64,000 nt of DNA from contig NZ_CP129968.2 in NCBI RefSeq assembly GCF_030503875.2, positions 3,498,001 to 3,562,000 on the forward strand. Reading direction: 5' to 3'. A program made the translations under genes and the position numbers. This DNA comes from Marivirga arenosa. Lineage in GTDB: Bacteria; Bacteroidota; Bacteroidia; Cytophagales; Cyclobacteriaceae. Shown one piece after another: positions 47,771 through 55,900 of the stretch. Each line of letters begins with the position of its first letter. Positions within the stretch are counted from its first letter, which is position 1. The notes beneath the pieces were generated by a model. That model made no database searches and was not told the origin of the DNA. It was given only the letters and a program-made list of their open reading frames with translations.

Positions 47771-47815
47771 AGCGGATTGCAAACCATTCCGTAAACTCCA
47801 TTATTTGCAACCGCT
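47771..47815. repeat. Hairpin family member 2 with loop motif ATTCCGTAAACTCCATT
   Basis: AGCGG-a-TTGCAAA (47771-47783) pairs with TTTGCAA-CCGCT (47804-47815) with a single bulge, enclosing ATTCCGTAAACTCCATT. The loop matches member 1 in 16 of 17 bases, but the stem sequence differs with pairing kept. Confidence 0.8.
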
Positions 47816-48071
47816 CTTCCTGCGTTCTTCCATTCCTCAGCTTCACGACATCAGTGCCTTGATTTACCTTAGTGCAAATACGATAGGTCAGCATTCCACA
47901 TCCTTTCCCAAATTCCCCACCTCTCATTTAATGTGCATCTGTTAGCTGCAATGCGTTAACCCCAGGAATTTGATTTGATGACTTTTTGCTTCTTATTTAA
48001 ATATTTAACTAATAAAATAAAGAAAAGAGGAAAGCAAAATAGGGCTGCTTTCGCTTTTAGGCCGCAAGCCC

Positions 48072-48137
48072 AAGCCTTTCAGGTTTTTTGAGAAATCTCC
48101 ACCGCCAGCTGGCGGTTGTATTTCCCAAAAAAGGCTT
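48072..48137. repeat. Extended imperfect palindrome around ACCGCCAGCTGGCGGT
   Basis: A perfect 16-bp palindrome at 48101-48116 is the centre. Outer arms also pair: AAAT with ATTT, TTTTTTG with CAAAAAA, and AAGCC with GGCTT. The whole span is about 65 bp. Confidence 0.7.
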
Positions 48138-48679
48138 GCCCCCTGAGCGAGCAGCCCAAAAAGAAACCGCTTTCTCTTTTCTTTTTTCCCTTTTTGTTTT
48201 CTCTTTTAATAATATTATATATGGAGGTGCAGAATATCAAGAGGAGGTTTTCCATAGCTGATTTCCTACAAGATTGCGTGCTTTTACAAAAAGCTTTAAG
48301 CCAATTACCCTGCAACTGGAAACTTAAAAAAATAACACAAACATAGGCAATTTACAGGCATGCGGATGAGAATGATGACAAGAGTACGCGTTGCCGGCTA
48401 CAAAAAAAATCTCCAGCATCCTTCCCGACTTCCAAACCCTTCATGCTCGTATTTTTTGTTTTGCCGCTCTTGCATCTATCTCACCGTTCCTGTGTGGAGG
48501 CGCACTATGTTTAAATTAATTTTTAAAGTACGTATCGCCAGCAAGTGGCTGGTGGCGTACGTTCGCCTGCGCCCTGCTTTTCGCTTCACGCGCTTCTATG
48601 TTCAATCTGAAAGTTATTATTTCTCTCAGTTCTTATGGCTTGAGCTTAATTTCTCGCCCTTGCCTTTTTAATCTTTTTG

Positions 48680-48716
48680 CCCAGTAGGTTCTGCCTGCTG
48701 GGTTTTCCTTTTTTTT
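48680..48716 (+). terminator. Intrinsic terminator on the plus strand
   Basis: CCCAGTAGG (48680-48688) pairs with CCTGCTGGG (48694-48702), with one T-G wobble, followed by a T-rich run. No recognised plus-strand gene precedes it. Confidence 0.7.
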
Positions 48717-48742
48717 GTGGATTGTAAAATAGATAAAAAAAA

Positions 48743-48765
48743 AGCCATAGTCATGAACTACGGCT
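48743..48765 (-). terminator. Intrinsic terminator ending the minus-strand operon
   Basis: On the minus strand AGCCGTAGT and ACTATGGCT form a stem with one G-T wobble, followed by a long T run. The hairpin includes the stop codon of the 59-aa gene. Confidence 0.8.
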
Positions 48766-48930
48766 CTTTATTTTCCTGACTACCCATTTCATAGCCAGTG
48801 ACACACAAAAACTGACCAGGGCTCCAATGGCAGCCAGAATACAGGTCTTTACCAAATCAGCGGATTGCAAATTCACTAATACAGTGAGCAATGTTCCTCC
48901 TGCTACTCCTGCCTTATCATGGACTTGCAT
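48751..48930 (-). CDS. Small membrane protein, 59 aa
   Basis: Starts MQVHDKAGVAGGTLLTVLV and has two hydrophobic stretches, about residues 9-21 and 27-47, followed by a basic tail (KWVVRKIKSRSS). It overlaps the end of the DUF5675 gene by 14 bp and ends inside the operon terminator, which argues that it is real and translationally coupled. Small hydrophobic proteins with basic tails next to DUF5675 genes could be holin-like, but this is inference. Confidence 0.6.
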   Translation of the reverse strand: MQVHDKAGVAGGTLLTVLVNLQSADLVKTCILAAIGALVSFCVSLAMKWVVRKIKSRSS

Positions 48931-49576
48931 GATCCTGACTTTTACTAAGCTTCTCTTTCGAATCTATTGATTCATTTTCTACCGTTACCTGACTGACTGC
49001 AGTCAATACACTAGCCCCTACAGTCAAATAACCTGCTAGGGTAATCACTCCAGCGGGTAAACTTATCGGTGCACTCAATATAGCACCTCCTATGGCGGCC
49101 AATATCAGTCCTGCAGTTCTTAGCTTCTTAAAGAATTTAGGGGTTGGCTGCTGAGCTCGTTTTATAATATTCATATTTGATTGTTTTTTAATGGTGAGAT
49201 ATACCAATTCATTTTCTTTTTGAACCTCCTCAAAGGATTCTAAAAGTTTATCCATTGCTTTTCGTGAATGAATACCTTTACCTATACCGCTAAGCTTCAT
49301 CACAGGAGCTATACATCCCTGCAATTCCGTAAGCGCATCATTCGCAGGATGGATTAAAATCCAGCTTCGTCCTGGTAAATTTTTCAAGATCAGATGAAAT
49401 CCTCTTTCATGAGTAATCCTTTTTTCCAAAAGGTATCTCCCCTCAGGAATGCAACTGATATTTACTTTATTCTCCCTCCAGGGAAGTTCGATGGTATGAC
49501 AGACCAGTGATCCATCATACCAAAGAGCTCCATTAGTTCCGCTTGGTTTATAGGTTCGCTTTAATTCAAACTCCAC
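48917..49576 (-). CDS. DUF5675 protein fused to a holin-like C-terminal region
   Basis: This 219-aa protein has residues 1-130 matching the DUF5675 style: ALWYDGSLVCHTIELPWRENK, IPEGRYLLEKR, and ILIHPAND...LQGCIAP, where the His and Cys suggest a YkuD-like active site. Residues 135-219 start MNIIKRAQQPTPKFFKK and hold two hydrophobic helices (TAGLILAAIGGAILSAP, VITLAGYLTVGASVL). In my recollection these are two separate genes in other Bacteroidota, so this may be a fusion, or the second product may start at the internal ATG at 49174. Function is unproven; a phage-type cell-wall role is possible. Confidence 0.7.
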   Translation of the reverse strand: MEFELKRTYKPSGTNGALWYDGSLVCHTIELPWRENKVNISCIPEGRYLLEKRITHERGFHLILKNLPGRSWILIHPANDALTELQGCIAPVMKLSGIGKGIHSRKAMDKLLESFEEVQKENELVYLTIKKQSNMNIIKRAQQPTPKFFKKLRTAGLILAAIGGAILSAPISLPAGVITLAGYLTVGASVLTAVSQVTVENESIDSKEKLSKSQDHASP

Positions 49577-49584
49577 TATAAATA

Positions 49585-50346
49585 CTATTTAGCGTCATTT
49601 TCGATCTCAACCAATGCCAGTGAATTGAATGCACCATTTTTAAGCGGATACATTGTCCCATTCACTTCTTGAAGAAATTCAACTCCAAACAGCAAAAAGA
49701 TCGGCTCTTGTCCTCCAGCAGGAAGAGTAGCTGTTAAAGTAATAGCAGCTTCAGTTTGAGGACCTATAACAATTTCGCTGCTTTCATCAGTATCCAGATT
49801 AAAAGTTTCCTCAGCAAAATCCACTTTACTTGCAGCGGCTACTAAACGCATATGAGTAGCACCTCCAGGAGCAGCAAAAGTATTCTGAGGAATAAAATCC
49901 GGAATGTTTACTGTTGCTTCACCCGTTGCTCTGTCTATAGCAGCCGTATAAGGCGCATACATGGTCGCATTCAGCTTTCCATTCTGATTGAACTCAAACC
50001 CTCTTAATAATTCAATGTCTCCATCAACAGCCGTTCTTTCTCCTCTAGCATTAGAGGTATCGCTTTTCACAACCTTCACCAATTCTCGAGTCATTCTGCT
50101 GGTCACCCGACTATCCGCAGCTTTCAAAAGCAACGGCCTTACAGAGGTTCTCAAAAGCCTCCCAGCTTTTCCAGCTCTCCCAAATTCAGATCCATTTTCT
50201 CTGGTCCTTTGGAAAGCAGGATCATTCTGAATTCTTGCTTTATCAACGCCTCCTTTTTCCCTGGCTAAATAGCCATCCTTAGTTTTGTAAAAAGACAGAT
50301 CCCCGATCTTTCCCTTTAGCTTAATCACTCCTTTTTGTCTTGCCAT
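49585..50346 (-). CDS. Conserved hypothetical protein of Bacteroidota islands
   Basis: This 253-aa protein begins MARQKGVIKLKGKIGDLSFY followed by KTKDGYLAREKGG, a start I have seen in proteins of unknown function from Bacteroidota mobile regions. The middle is basic and helical (GRAGKAGRLLRTSVRPLLL), and the second half is beta-rich (NIPDFIPQNTF, AAITLTATLPAGG). There is no signal peptide or catalytic motif. It lies 8 bp upstream of the DUF5675 gene and heads the operon. A structural or phage-derived role is possible. Confidence 0.6.
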   Translation of the reverse strand: MARQKGVIKLKGKIGDLSFYKTKDGYLAREKGGVDKARIQNDPAFQRTRENGSEFGRAGKAGRLLRTSVRPLLLKAADSRVTSRMTRELVKVVKSDTSNARGERTAVDGDIELLRGFEFNQNGKLNATMYAPYTAAIDRATGEATVNIPDFIPQNTFAAPGGATHMRLVAAASKVDFAEETFNLDTDESSEIVIGPQTEAAITLTATLPAGGQEPIFLLFGVEFLQEVNGTMYPLKNGAFNSLALVEIENDAK

Positions 50347-50472
50347 TTCTAAAATTATATTTGATGAGCAAGCAAAGTATTCTCTCTATAGGCTGTTGTC
50401 AAAAATCCACTTCCGCCCCTGTTCATCATGACTTAAATGGCAAGTATTGTCGTTATAGCCTAAAGGAATTTG

Positions 50473-50520
50473 GCTATATTAGTGTATAGCATCCTTATGG
50501 ATAAAGTATAGATAAAGTAT
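50473..50520. promoter_or_regulatory. Operator-like repeats upstream of the small HTH gene
   Basis: GCTATA/TATAGC is an inverted repeat at 50473-50490. Two direct copies of ATAAAGTAT follow between 50500 and 50520. They lie in the 180-bp gap between the divergent gene at 50346 and the HTH gene at 50527. Confidence 0.4.
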
Positions 50521-50526
50521 GAAGTC

Positions 50527-50724
50527 ATGTTATTGAAAAGAACCGTCATATATCCAAAGGACATTCAGCGCATCACAGGTAAAAGCGAACGCACCGGAAG
50601 AAGAATATTAGAAAAGATCCGAGAAAGAAAAGGAAAAGAAAAGCACCAGCTCATCACCGTTGCCGAGTTCGCAGACTACACTGGAATTGATGCCGAAACA
50701 GTCCAGGAATACCTCACCGATTAG
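50527..50724 (+). CDS. Small helix-turn-helix-like protein, 65 aa
   Basis: Short basic protein beginning with VIYPKDIQRITGKSERTGRR, which looks like a helix-turn-helix recognition region, followed by KIRERKGKEKHQLITVAEFADYTG. I recall similar small proteins next to the DUF5675 gene set in Bacteroidota islands. It is divergent from that operon, 180 bp away, and could regulate it through the repeats in between. It is the last island gene before the right attachment repeat. Confidence 0.65.
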   Translation: MLLKRTVIYPKDIQRITGKSERTGRRILEKIRERKGKEKHQLITVAEFADYTGIDAETVQEYLTD

Positions 50725-50880
50725 CAGAGAAAAAGCCTATTCTAATCCCCAAATTACCCGCCTTTTATACATAATATTTGCCCTTTTTTGTGTATATTTA
50801 GTATATCAAAGAAAAGTTCTTTGGAAGTATGTAGCAGGAATACAGTCATTAGATAGCACCAATATTATATAATAAATCAG

Positions 50881-50898
50881 GTGTCCAATTAGTGTCCA
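50881..50898 (+). promoter_or_regulatory. Paired GTGTCCA motifs, probable right integrase arm sites
   Basis: GTGTCCA at 50881-50887 and 50892-50898, 11 bp apart, lying 58 bp inside the right attachment repeat. Spacing and orientation equal those of the left pair. Confidence 0.6.
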
Positions 50899-50955
50899 TA
50901 AAAATTAAACCACTAATATATAACTGACAATCAACACCTTATAAGATTTAACGGT

Positions 50956-50990
50956 AGCCCAGGTGGGCCCACTTTCAAAAATCATTTTGA
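50956..50990 (+). repeat. Right attachment repeat (displaced tRNA 3' end)
   Basis: Perfect 35-bp copy of 25630-25664 with no tRNA upstream. It is followed by an insertion of AC relative to the left copy and a second copy of the tRNA terminator hairpin. It marks the return to chromosomal sequence. Confidence 0.92.
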
Positions 50991-51235
50991 ACTACAAAAA
51001 GCCTTAAATCTTACGATTTAGGGCTTTTTTTATTTTTATGGTTCATTAAAAACCAATCTCTAATAAATAATAAATGGCCTGACCTTTATTTTTCAACAGT
51101 ATATCAATACCTAGTTAGAATCCTATTCATAGCAACTCGTATTTAGTAACTAGATATAAATTGCTTAAAAATCATCGGTAAGAGTAGTATTTTTAGGAAG
51201 GATTGATTTTGTTGCTTGCTCTTAAACTACTATAA

Positions 51236-51718
51236 ATGAAAGCAGCAACATTAGCAGAAATCAAAAAGGAATTAAAGCATAAATCAGAAGATGATCTACT
51301 ATCTTATTGTTTGAGTTTATCTCGTTTTAAAAAAGAAAATAAAGAACTTCTCACTTATTTGCTTTTTGAAGCCTCAGATGAAGAAGCTTATATCCAATCT
51401 GTAAAAAATGAAATAGATTTACAATTCTCAGATATCAATACTCAGAATTATTATTGGATGAAAAAGACAATAAGGAAGATATTGAAGGGAACTAGAAAGT
51501 TTATCAGGTATTCAAAAAAGAAGACTACTGAAGTAGAATTGCTGCTATATTTTTGCTCTCAAATGGATTCATTATCTCCCTCAAATAAAGAAAATACAGT
51601 ACTAAGCAATCTGTATGAACGCTTGATTATATCTATTCGAAAAACAATTTCAAAAATGGAAGAGGATTTGCAGTATGATTACAATCTACAAGTCGATGAG
51701 CTTGAAAACAAATCATAA
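51236..51718 (+). CDS. Conserved hypothetical helical protein
   Basis: This 160-aa protein is all-helical, rich in Lys, Glu and Leu, without signal peptide or membrane helices. It begins MKAATLAEIKKELKHKS and contains YYWMKKTIRKILKGTRKFIRYS near the middle. I recall similar proteins of unknown function in Bacteroidota chromosomes. It is the first chromosomal gene to the right of the island and lies 62 bp upstream of the oxidoreductase gene on the same strand, so the two may share a transcript. Confidence 0.65.
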   Translation: MKAATLAEIKKELKHKSEDDLLSYCLSLSRFKKENKELLTYLLFEASDEEAYIQSVKNEIDLQFSDINTQNYYWMKKTIRKILKGTRKFIRYSKKKTTEVELLLYFCSQMDSLSPSNKENTVLSNLYERLIISIRKTISKMEEDLQYDYNLQVDELENKS

Positions 51719-51780
51719 ATAACTCAAATCATTTATGTATGATTATCGTAATCAATCAGCGTAAAAGGTAAAAAAGACAA

Positions 51781-52797
51781 ATGGAATATAAGAAAGTTGT
51801 CATTTCAGAATATGGAGCTCCAAACGTATTAAAAACAGTTAGTGAAAAAGAACTTCCCAAGCCTAAAAAAGGTGAAATCAGGATTAAAGTTTTAACTACA
51901 AGCGCTTGCTTTACAGACACACTTATACGAAGAGGTGTTTATCCTGCAGTCAGAAAAAAACCACCGTTTTCACCTGGATATGATTTAATAGGTGTGGTCG
52001 ATGCTTTAGGTGAAGGAGTTGATAATTTAGCTGTTGGGCAAAAAGTTGGCGATTTAACTGTAATTGGTGCTTACACAGAATACATTTGTCTGGATGCTAA
52101 CGCTGTAGTTCCAGTTCCAGCTCAATTAGATGATGCAGAAGCAGTTAGTATGATATTATCTTATCTTACAGCCTATCAAATGCTTCATAGATTTACCAAA
52201 GTGAAGAATGGGGATACGATTTTGATTCATGCCGTTTCAGGTGCTGTGGGTGCAGCATTAGTAAAGCTAGGTAAACTCATGAATCTAAAAATGTATGGTA
52301 CTGCTTCTGAAAAAAAACATGAGTTTGTAAAAGACTTAGGAGCAATTCCTATTGACTACAAGAATAATGATTTTGAAGAGGTAATAAAAGCAAAAGAACC
52401 AGATGGTATTGATGCTGTTTTTGATCCAATTGGAGGAAATTATTTTCCAAAGTCATTAAATACTCTTAAAAAGAATGGAACTTTAATAGCTTATGGCTAT
52501 CAGAATTCAGTGGATGGAAAAGGTGGTAATGTAGTATTCGATTTCTTTAAAGTACTTTTTTGGAATTTACTCCCAACAAAACCTTCCGCTAAGTTTTATG
52601 TAATCACTTCTGAAAGAAAAAAACATCCTAATTGGTTTAAAGATGATCTAAAAACACTTTTCAAATTATTAGAAAAGAAAAAGATCAAACCAAGTATTGG
52701 TAAAATAATGAACTTAGAAGATGCTGCAGAAGCACATGAGTTAGTAGAAAATTATAAAATAGAAGGGAAAATTATTTTACGAGTAAACAATCCATAA
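51781..52797 (+). CDS. Medium-chain dehydrogenase/reductase (quinone-oxidoreductase-like)
   Basis: This 338-aa MDR superfamily enzyme has a GroES-like N-terminal domain (GYDLIGVVDALGEGVDNLAVGQKV) and a Rossmann domain with the NADPH motif ILIHAVSGAVGAALVKLGK near 155-173. The Cys cluster and His ligands of zinc-dependent alcohol dehydrogenases are absent, which places it with quinone oxidoreductase and enoyl reductase relatives. The substrate is unknown. A strong terminator follows at 52862-52887. Confidence 0.85.
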   Translation: MEYKKVVISEYGAPNVLKTVSEKELPKPKKGEIRIKVLTTSACFTDTLIRRGVYPAVRKKPPFSPGYDLIGVVDALGEGVDNLAVGQKVGDLTVIGAYTEYICLDANAVVPVPAQLDDAEAVSMILSYLTAYQMLHRFTKVKNGDTILIHAVSGAVGAALVKLGKLMNLKMYGTASEKKHEFVKDLGAIPIDYKNNDFEEVIKAKEPDGIDAVFDPIGGNYFPKSLNTLKKNGTLIAYGYQNSVDGKGGNVVFDFFKVLFWNLLPTKPSAKFYVITSERKKHPNWFKDDLKTLFKLLEKKKIKPSIGKIMNLEDAAEAHELVENYKIEGKIILRVNNP

Positions 52798-52861
52798 AAG
52801 ACACTTTAAACTATGGTGTACCTAATCAAAATTAGTTCTAGTATCGTAGGAGAAAATAGCA

Positions 52862-52887
52862 AACCCTCAGTTCATAAACTGAGGGTT
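52862..52887. terminator. Terminator between convergent genes
   Basis: AACCCTCAGTT (52862-52872) and AACTGAGGGTT (52877-52887) form a perfect 11-bp stem with T residues on the plus side and A residues on the other. Confidence 0.88.
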
Positions 52888-52909
52888 TTTAGTTTTTCAT
52901 AGATATTAA

Positions 52910-55900
52910 TTACTGTTTTTTAATAATCTTGAGCATACTTTGATTACCATTTTCTGATTTCAGGTAATATACTCCTTCATCTAAATCTGTTAAATCGATC
53001 TCCTGATTTTGTTCATTTCTTAACCAAATAGTTTTAACTATAGCACCATTACTTGAGACGATAGAGACTTCTTGTTTCTCTCCTTGATATCCATTTAGAT
53101 AAAGAATGCCCGAAGTTGGGTTAGGGAATAAGTTCAGTTGATCTATAGCTAAGTCATTGGACAAAATAGTGATAATTTCAAAGTCTACTATACCCTTATC
53201 ATTTATATAAACCATTACACTTAATTCAATTATTTGCCCATCAATAGGTAATTCAAAAGAAGTTGCTGACTCTTCAAGGCCTGGTATATCTAACAGTAAT
53301 TCGAACTCACCATTAGTTAAGTTTTCCATTTTGAAATTCCCTTCTAGATCAGTCACGGCACCGTTTACTACCTCACCATTTGCATCATTTTTAAGGTATA
53401 AAATCACCTCACTAACGCCTTCTCCATCTTCTAATTTACCAGTAGACACCCTTGAGTTAGACTGATTGTCAGACCACACAACTTTACCATTAATTTGACG
53501 ATTTCCATTTGAGGCACTCCTTTTAGCCTTCATTTTCATGTTTAAGCTTAAATTATTATTTAACCTTAGTGGGGAAGCAGCCTTATTAAATAAGGTATTA
53601 GCATAGTAAGTAGGGAAAATATCAGACGTAAGACTACCCACTGGAATTATCTGTAATATATAGTCAGCAGAACGCACGTCTTCAAAGCTTAAATCACCAT
53701 TGGTAAATTCAGTTCTTTGATACAGTCCACCATTTAGGTAAAAAAGCTTTGCTATCCCCTCTTCTAAAGGAGAGTCATCTGGTCGCTTAACATTAACAGA
53801 AATATCATAGGTACCTAGCACAGCTACCGTTTTAATTACCTCAGCGCTGTTTATGGTATCATTTCCTACTTGATAGGCTTTAACACTAACCACTGATCCG
53901 CTGGTTATGATAAGTTTGTTATCAAAAATACTAGCTGATCCTCTTTCTACGCTGAAACGAACCGGCAGACCACTAGAAGATGAAGCTACCAAGGGATAAG
54001 GAGACTGATCCTGAGACAATGTATCTGGAAGATTGAAGGTAATGGTTTGATCTTCCTTAACTATCTCCGCTTTTGTCACAATAACTTCCCAATCTTGAGT
54101 TGTACTTTCATCTTGAGCAGTGACCGTATATTGCACAGCTTCGGTAAAGTCCCTACCTATGTTAGTCGCTGGAGAAATAGAAGCACCCTCTGAAATTTCA
54201 ATTTCCGGAATTAAATCAGTGAGATCGGTCAAGCCTTCCACTTCAATTTCTACCGTATGATTTTCAGTATTAATAATAGCATCGGATGTAGAGGATTCTA
54301 ACTCAAAGCTAAGGATATCGGTTGCTGTGTTAGGCTTGGTAAATATTTCAGCGGAAAGGCTAGCAGTACAAGCTGAGCTGGTATCGGTAAGCTGAATATT
54401 ATAATTACCTTCCGATAAACTATCAATTATGATCTCCTGCGTATTTACATTGACAATACTAAAGAATTCTCCATTTAAAAGAATTTCATAAACACGATTT
54501 GGTCTGCTTATCTCAATCGTAATAGAACCATTGGCAACAGAACCGAAATCTTTATCTTCGCTATTCAATATGCTTGCGGTAAATGAGGCCTCATCAATAA
54601 TTTCAATTGTTTCAATATTAGTCAGGCAACTCCTATTATTATTCATTGCTTGAACTGTATAAAAGCCAGGTGCTAAACTATCTAATATTGCGCCAGTTTC
54701 ATCAAAATCAGTCTCGTTTTTTACTGCAGATCCTTTATACCAGAAGAAAGTGTAATCAGCTTCCGTATCTAAATCAACGATTGCTTCTATCCTACCATTA
54801 TATGGATTACAAGTGGTAACAGGATCTGTTGTTACAGTTAAATTTGGAATAATGATGTTATTATTGATCGTTACAATTTCAGTAGCCGAACATCCGGTGT
54901 CATTATTGGTCACTTTTGCCGTATACTCTCCACCGCCAAGTCCGCTAACACTTGTTCCTGTTCCAACAATTGTAGCTGTTGTTCCGGCACCTGCGAACCA
55001 TTCAATAGTATGATCAGCTACATTACCGATTATAGAAACGGTTACCGTACCATTTGGATTACTAATATCACATGAGTTATTTTCTGTGCTTGAAATAGCG
55101 TCTATTTCCGGAGCTTGAGTTTGATTCACATCAACTGTTACCAAGTCAGATTCACAACCACCTGTATTATCAGTTACTTTAACAGTGTAGCTTCCTTCAG
55201 GAAGATTATTTACAGTAGCCCCAGTATAATCAGGCGTAGGTTTTTCACTAGTCCCTATATACCATTCAAAAGTATATCCTGCAGTATTGCCTCCTACAGA
55301 GGCCGTTACTACTCCAGAATTCGTATCCGAACAAACAATATCTGTGGCACTCGCTGTTGCTACAGGAGGGTTAGTTTCATCAGGTACATTAATAGATTCA
55401 ATAGTTTGGCAACCTGTTGCTATCTCAGTTACCAATACCGTATAGGCAGCTGAACTCAAACCTGTTGCAATATGACTGTTACTGATTTGAAGTCCACCCC
55501 CAACAGTATTTCCTTCATACCATTCGTATTCAAAATTCCCAACAGGCTCTCCGCCATTTACTGCTACTGATAATTCTCCATTCGGAATTTGACAGTTTGA
55601 ATTTCCACTGTTTACTGTAATTGTAGCATTTAATGGTTCTATATAATCTTCTACTACCACTTGAATTGTATCAGAACTACAGCCTACTAATGTGTTGGTA
55701 GCAAACACAGTGTAAGTACCAGCTTCTAAACCTGAATAAGTGGAGCCTACAAAATCAGGAGTACCTAATACTGTAGTTCCATCAAACCAATAGAAATCAT
55801 AGTCAGCGGTAACTTCAGTAGTTCCTTCTAACTTAAATACTCTGACAGAGCCATTTGGTGGCAAGCCACCTGAGCTACAAGTTATATTATCTATTACTTC

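Larger units (their letters stand above)
46677..48678. other. Two-kilobase non-coding tract dense in inverted repeats
   Basis: No convincing gene is visible on either strand. The tract is visibly richer in G and C than its neighbours. It holds many long inverted repeats, listed separately, plus CCCTAAAGGG nested in a longer hairpin near 47041-47090. A minus-strand terminator near 46766-46793 and a plus-strand terminator at 48680-48716 lie at its two ends. A long structured RNA, a transfer or replication site, or repeat accumulation are all possible. Confidence 0.6.
25630..50990. mobile_element. tRNA-integrated genomic island, about 25.3 kb
   Basis: A 35-bp sequence covering the tRNA 3' end (25630-25664) recurs perfectly at 50956-50990, and similarity continues through the following terminator for about 100 bp. 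A tyrosine integrase gene starts about 230 bp inside the left copy. The interval holds integrase, RteC-like, excisionase-like, replication-type and DnaC-like genes, then defence-type cargo and a phage-like lysis-type operon. No relaxase, coupling protein or type IV secretion gene is present, so the island is not self-conjugative by content and would need help to move between cells. It is one of the tRNA-associated integrative elements of Bacteroidota; the subtype is not recognised. Confidence 0.9.
50725..51235. other. Gap holding the right island end
   Basis: No gene is supported in this stretch. It holds the paired GTGTCCA motifs (50881-50898), the right attachment repeat (50956-50990), a second copy of the tRNA terminator hairpin (about 51000-51032), and about 200 bp of AT-rich chromosomal sequence before the next gene. 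Confidence 0.8.

Noticed and set aside
47132..48671. Several open frames of 60-100 codons on both strands in the structured tract (for example 47620-47862, 47697-47945, 48116-48346, 48360-48671)
   Set aside because: They overlap each other and the inverted repeats, have odd composition (runs of Ser, Arg, Pro and Cys), and show no domain or sensible start.
25630..50990. Self-conjugative element (ICE)
   Set aside because: RteC-like protein and integrase suggest a link to conjugative transposons, but no relaxase, coupling protein or tra gene is present.
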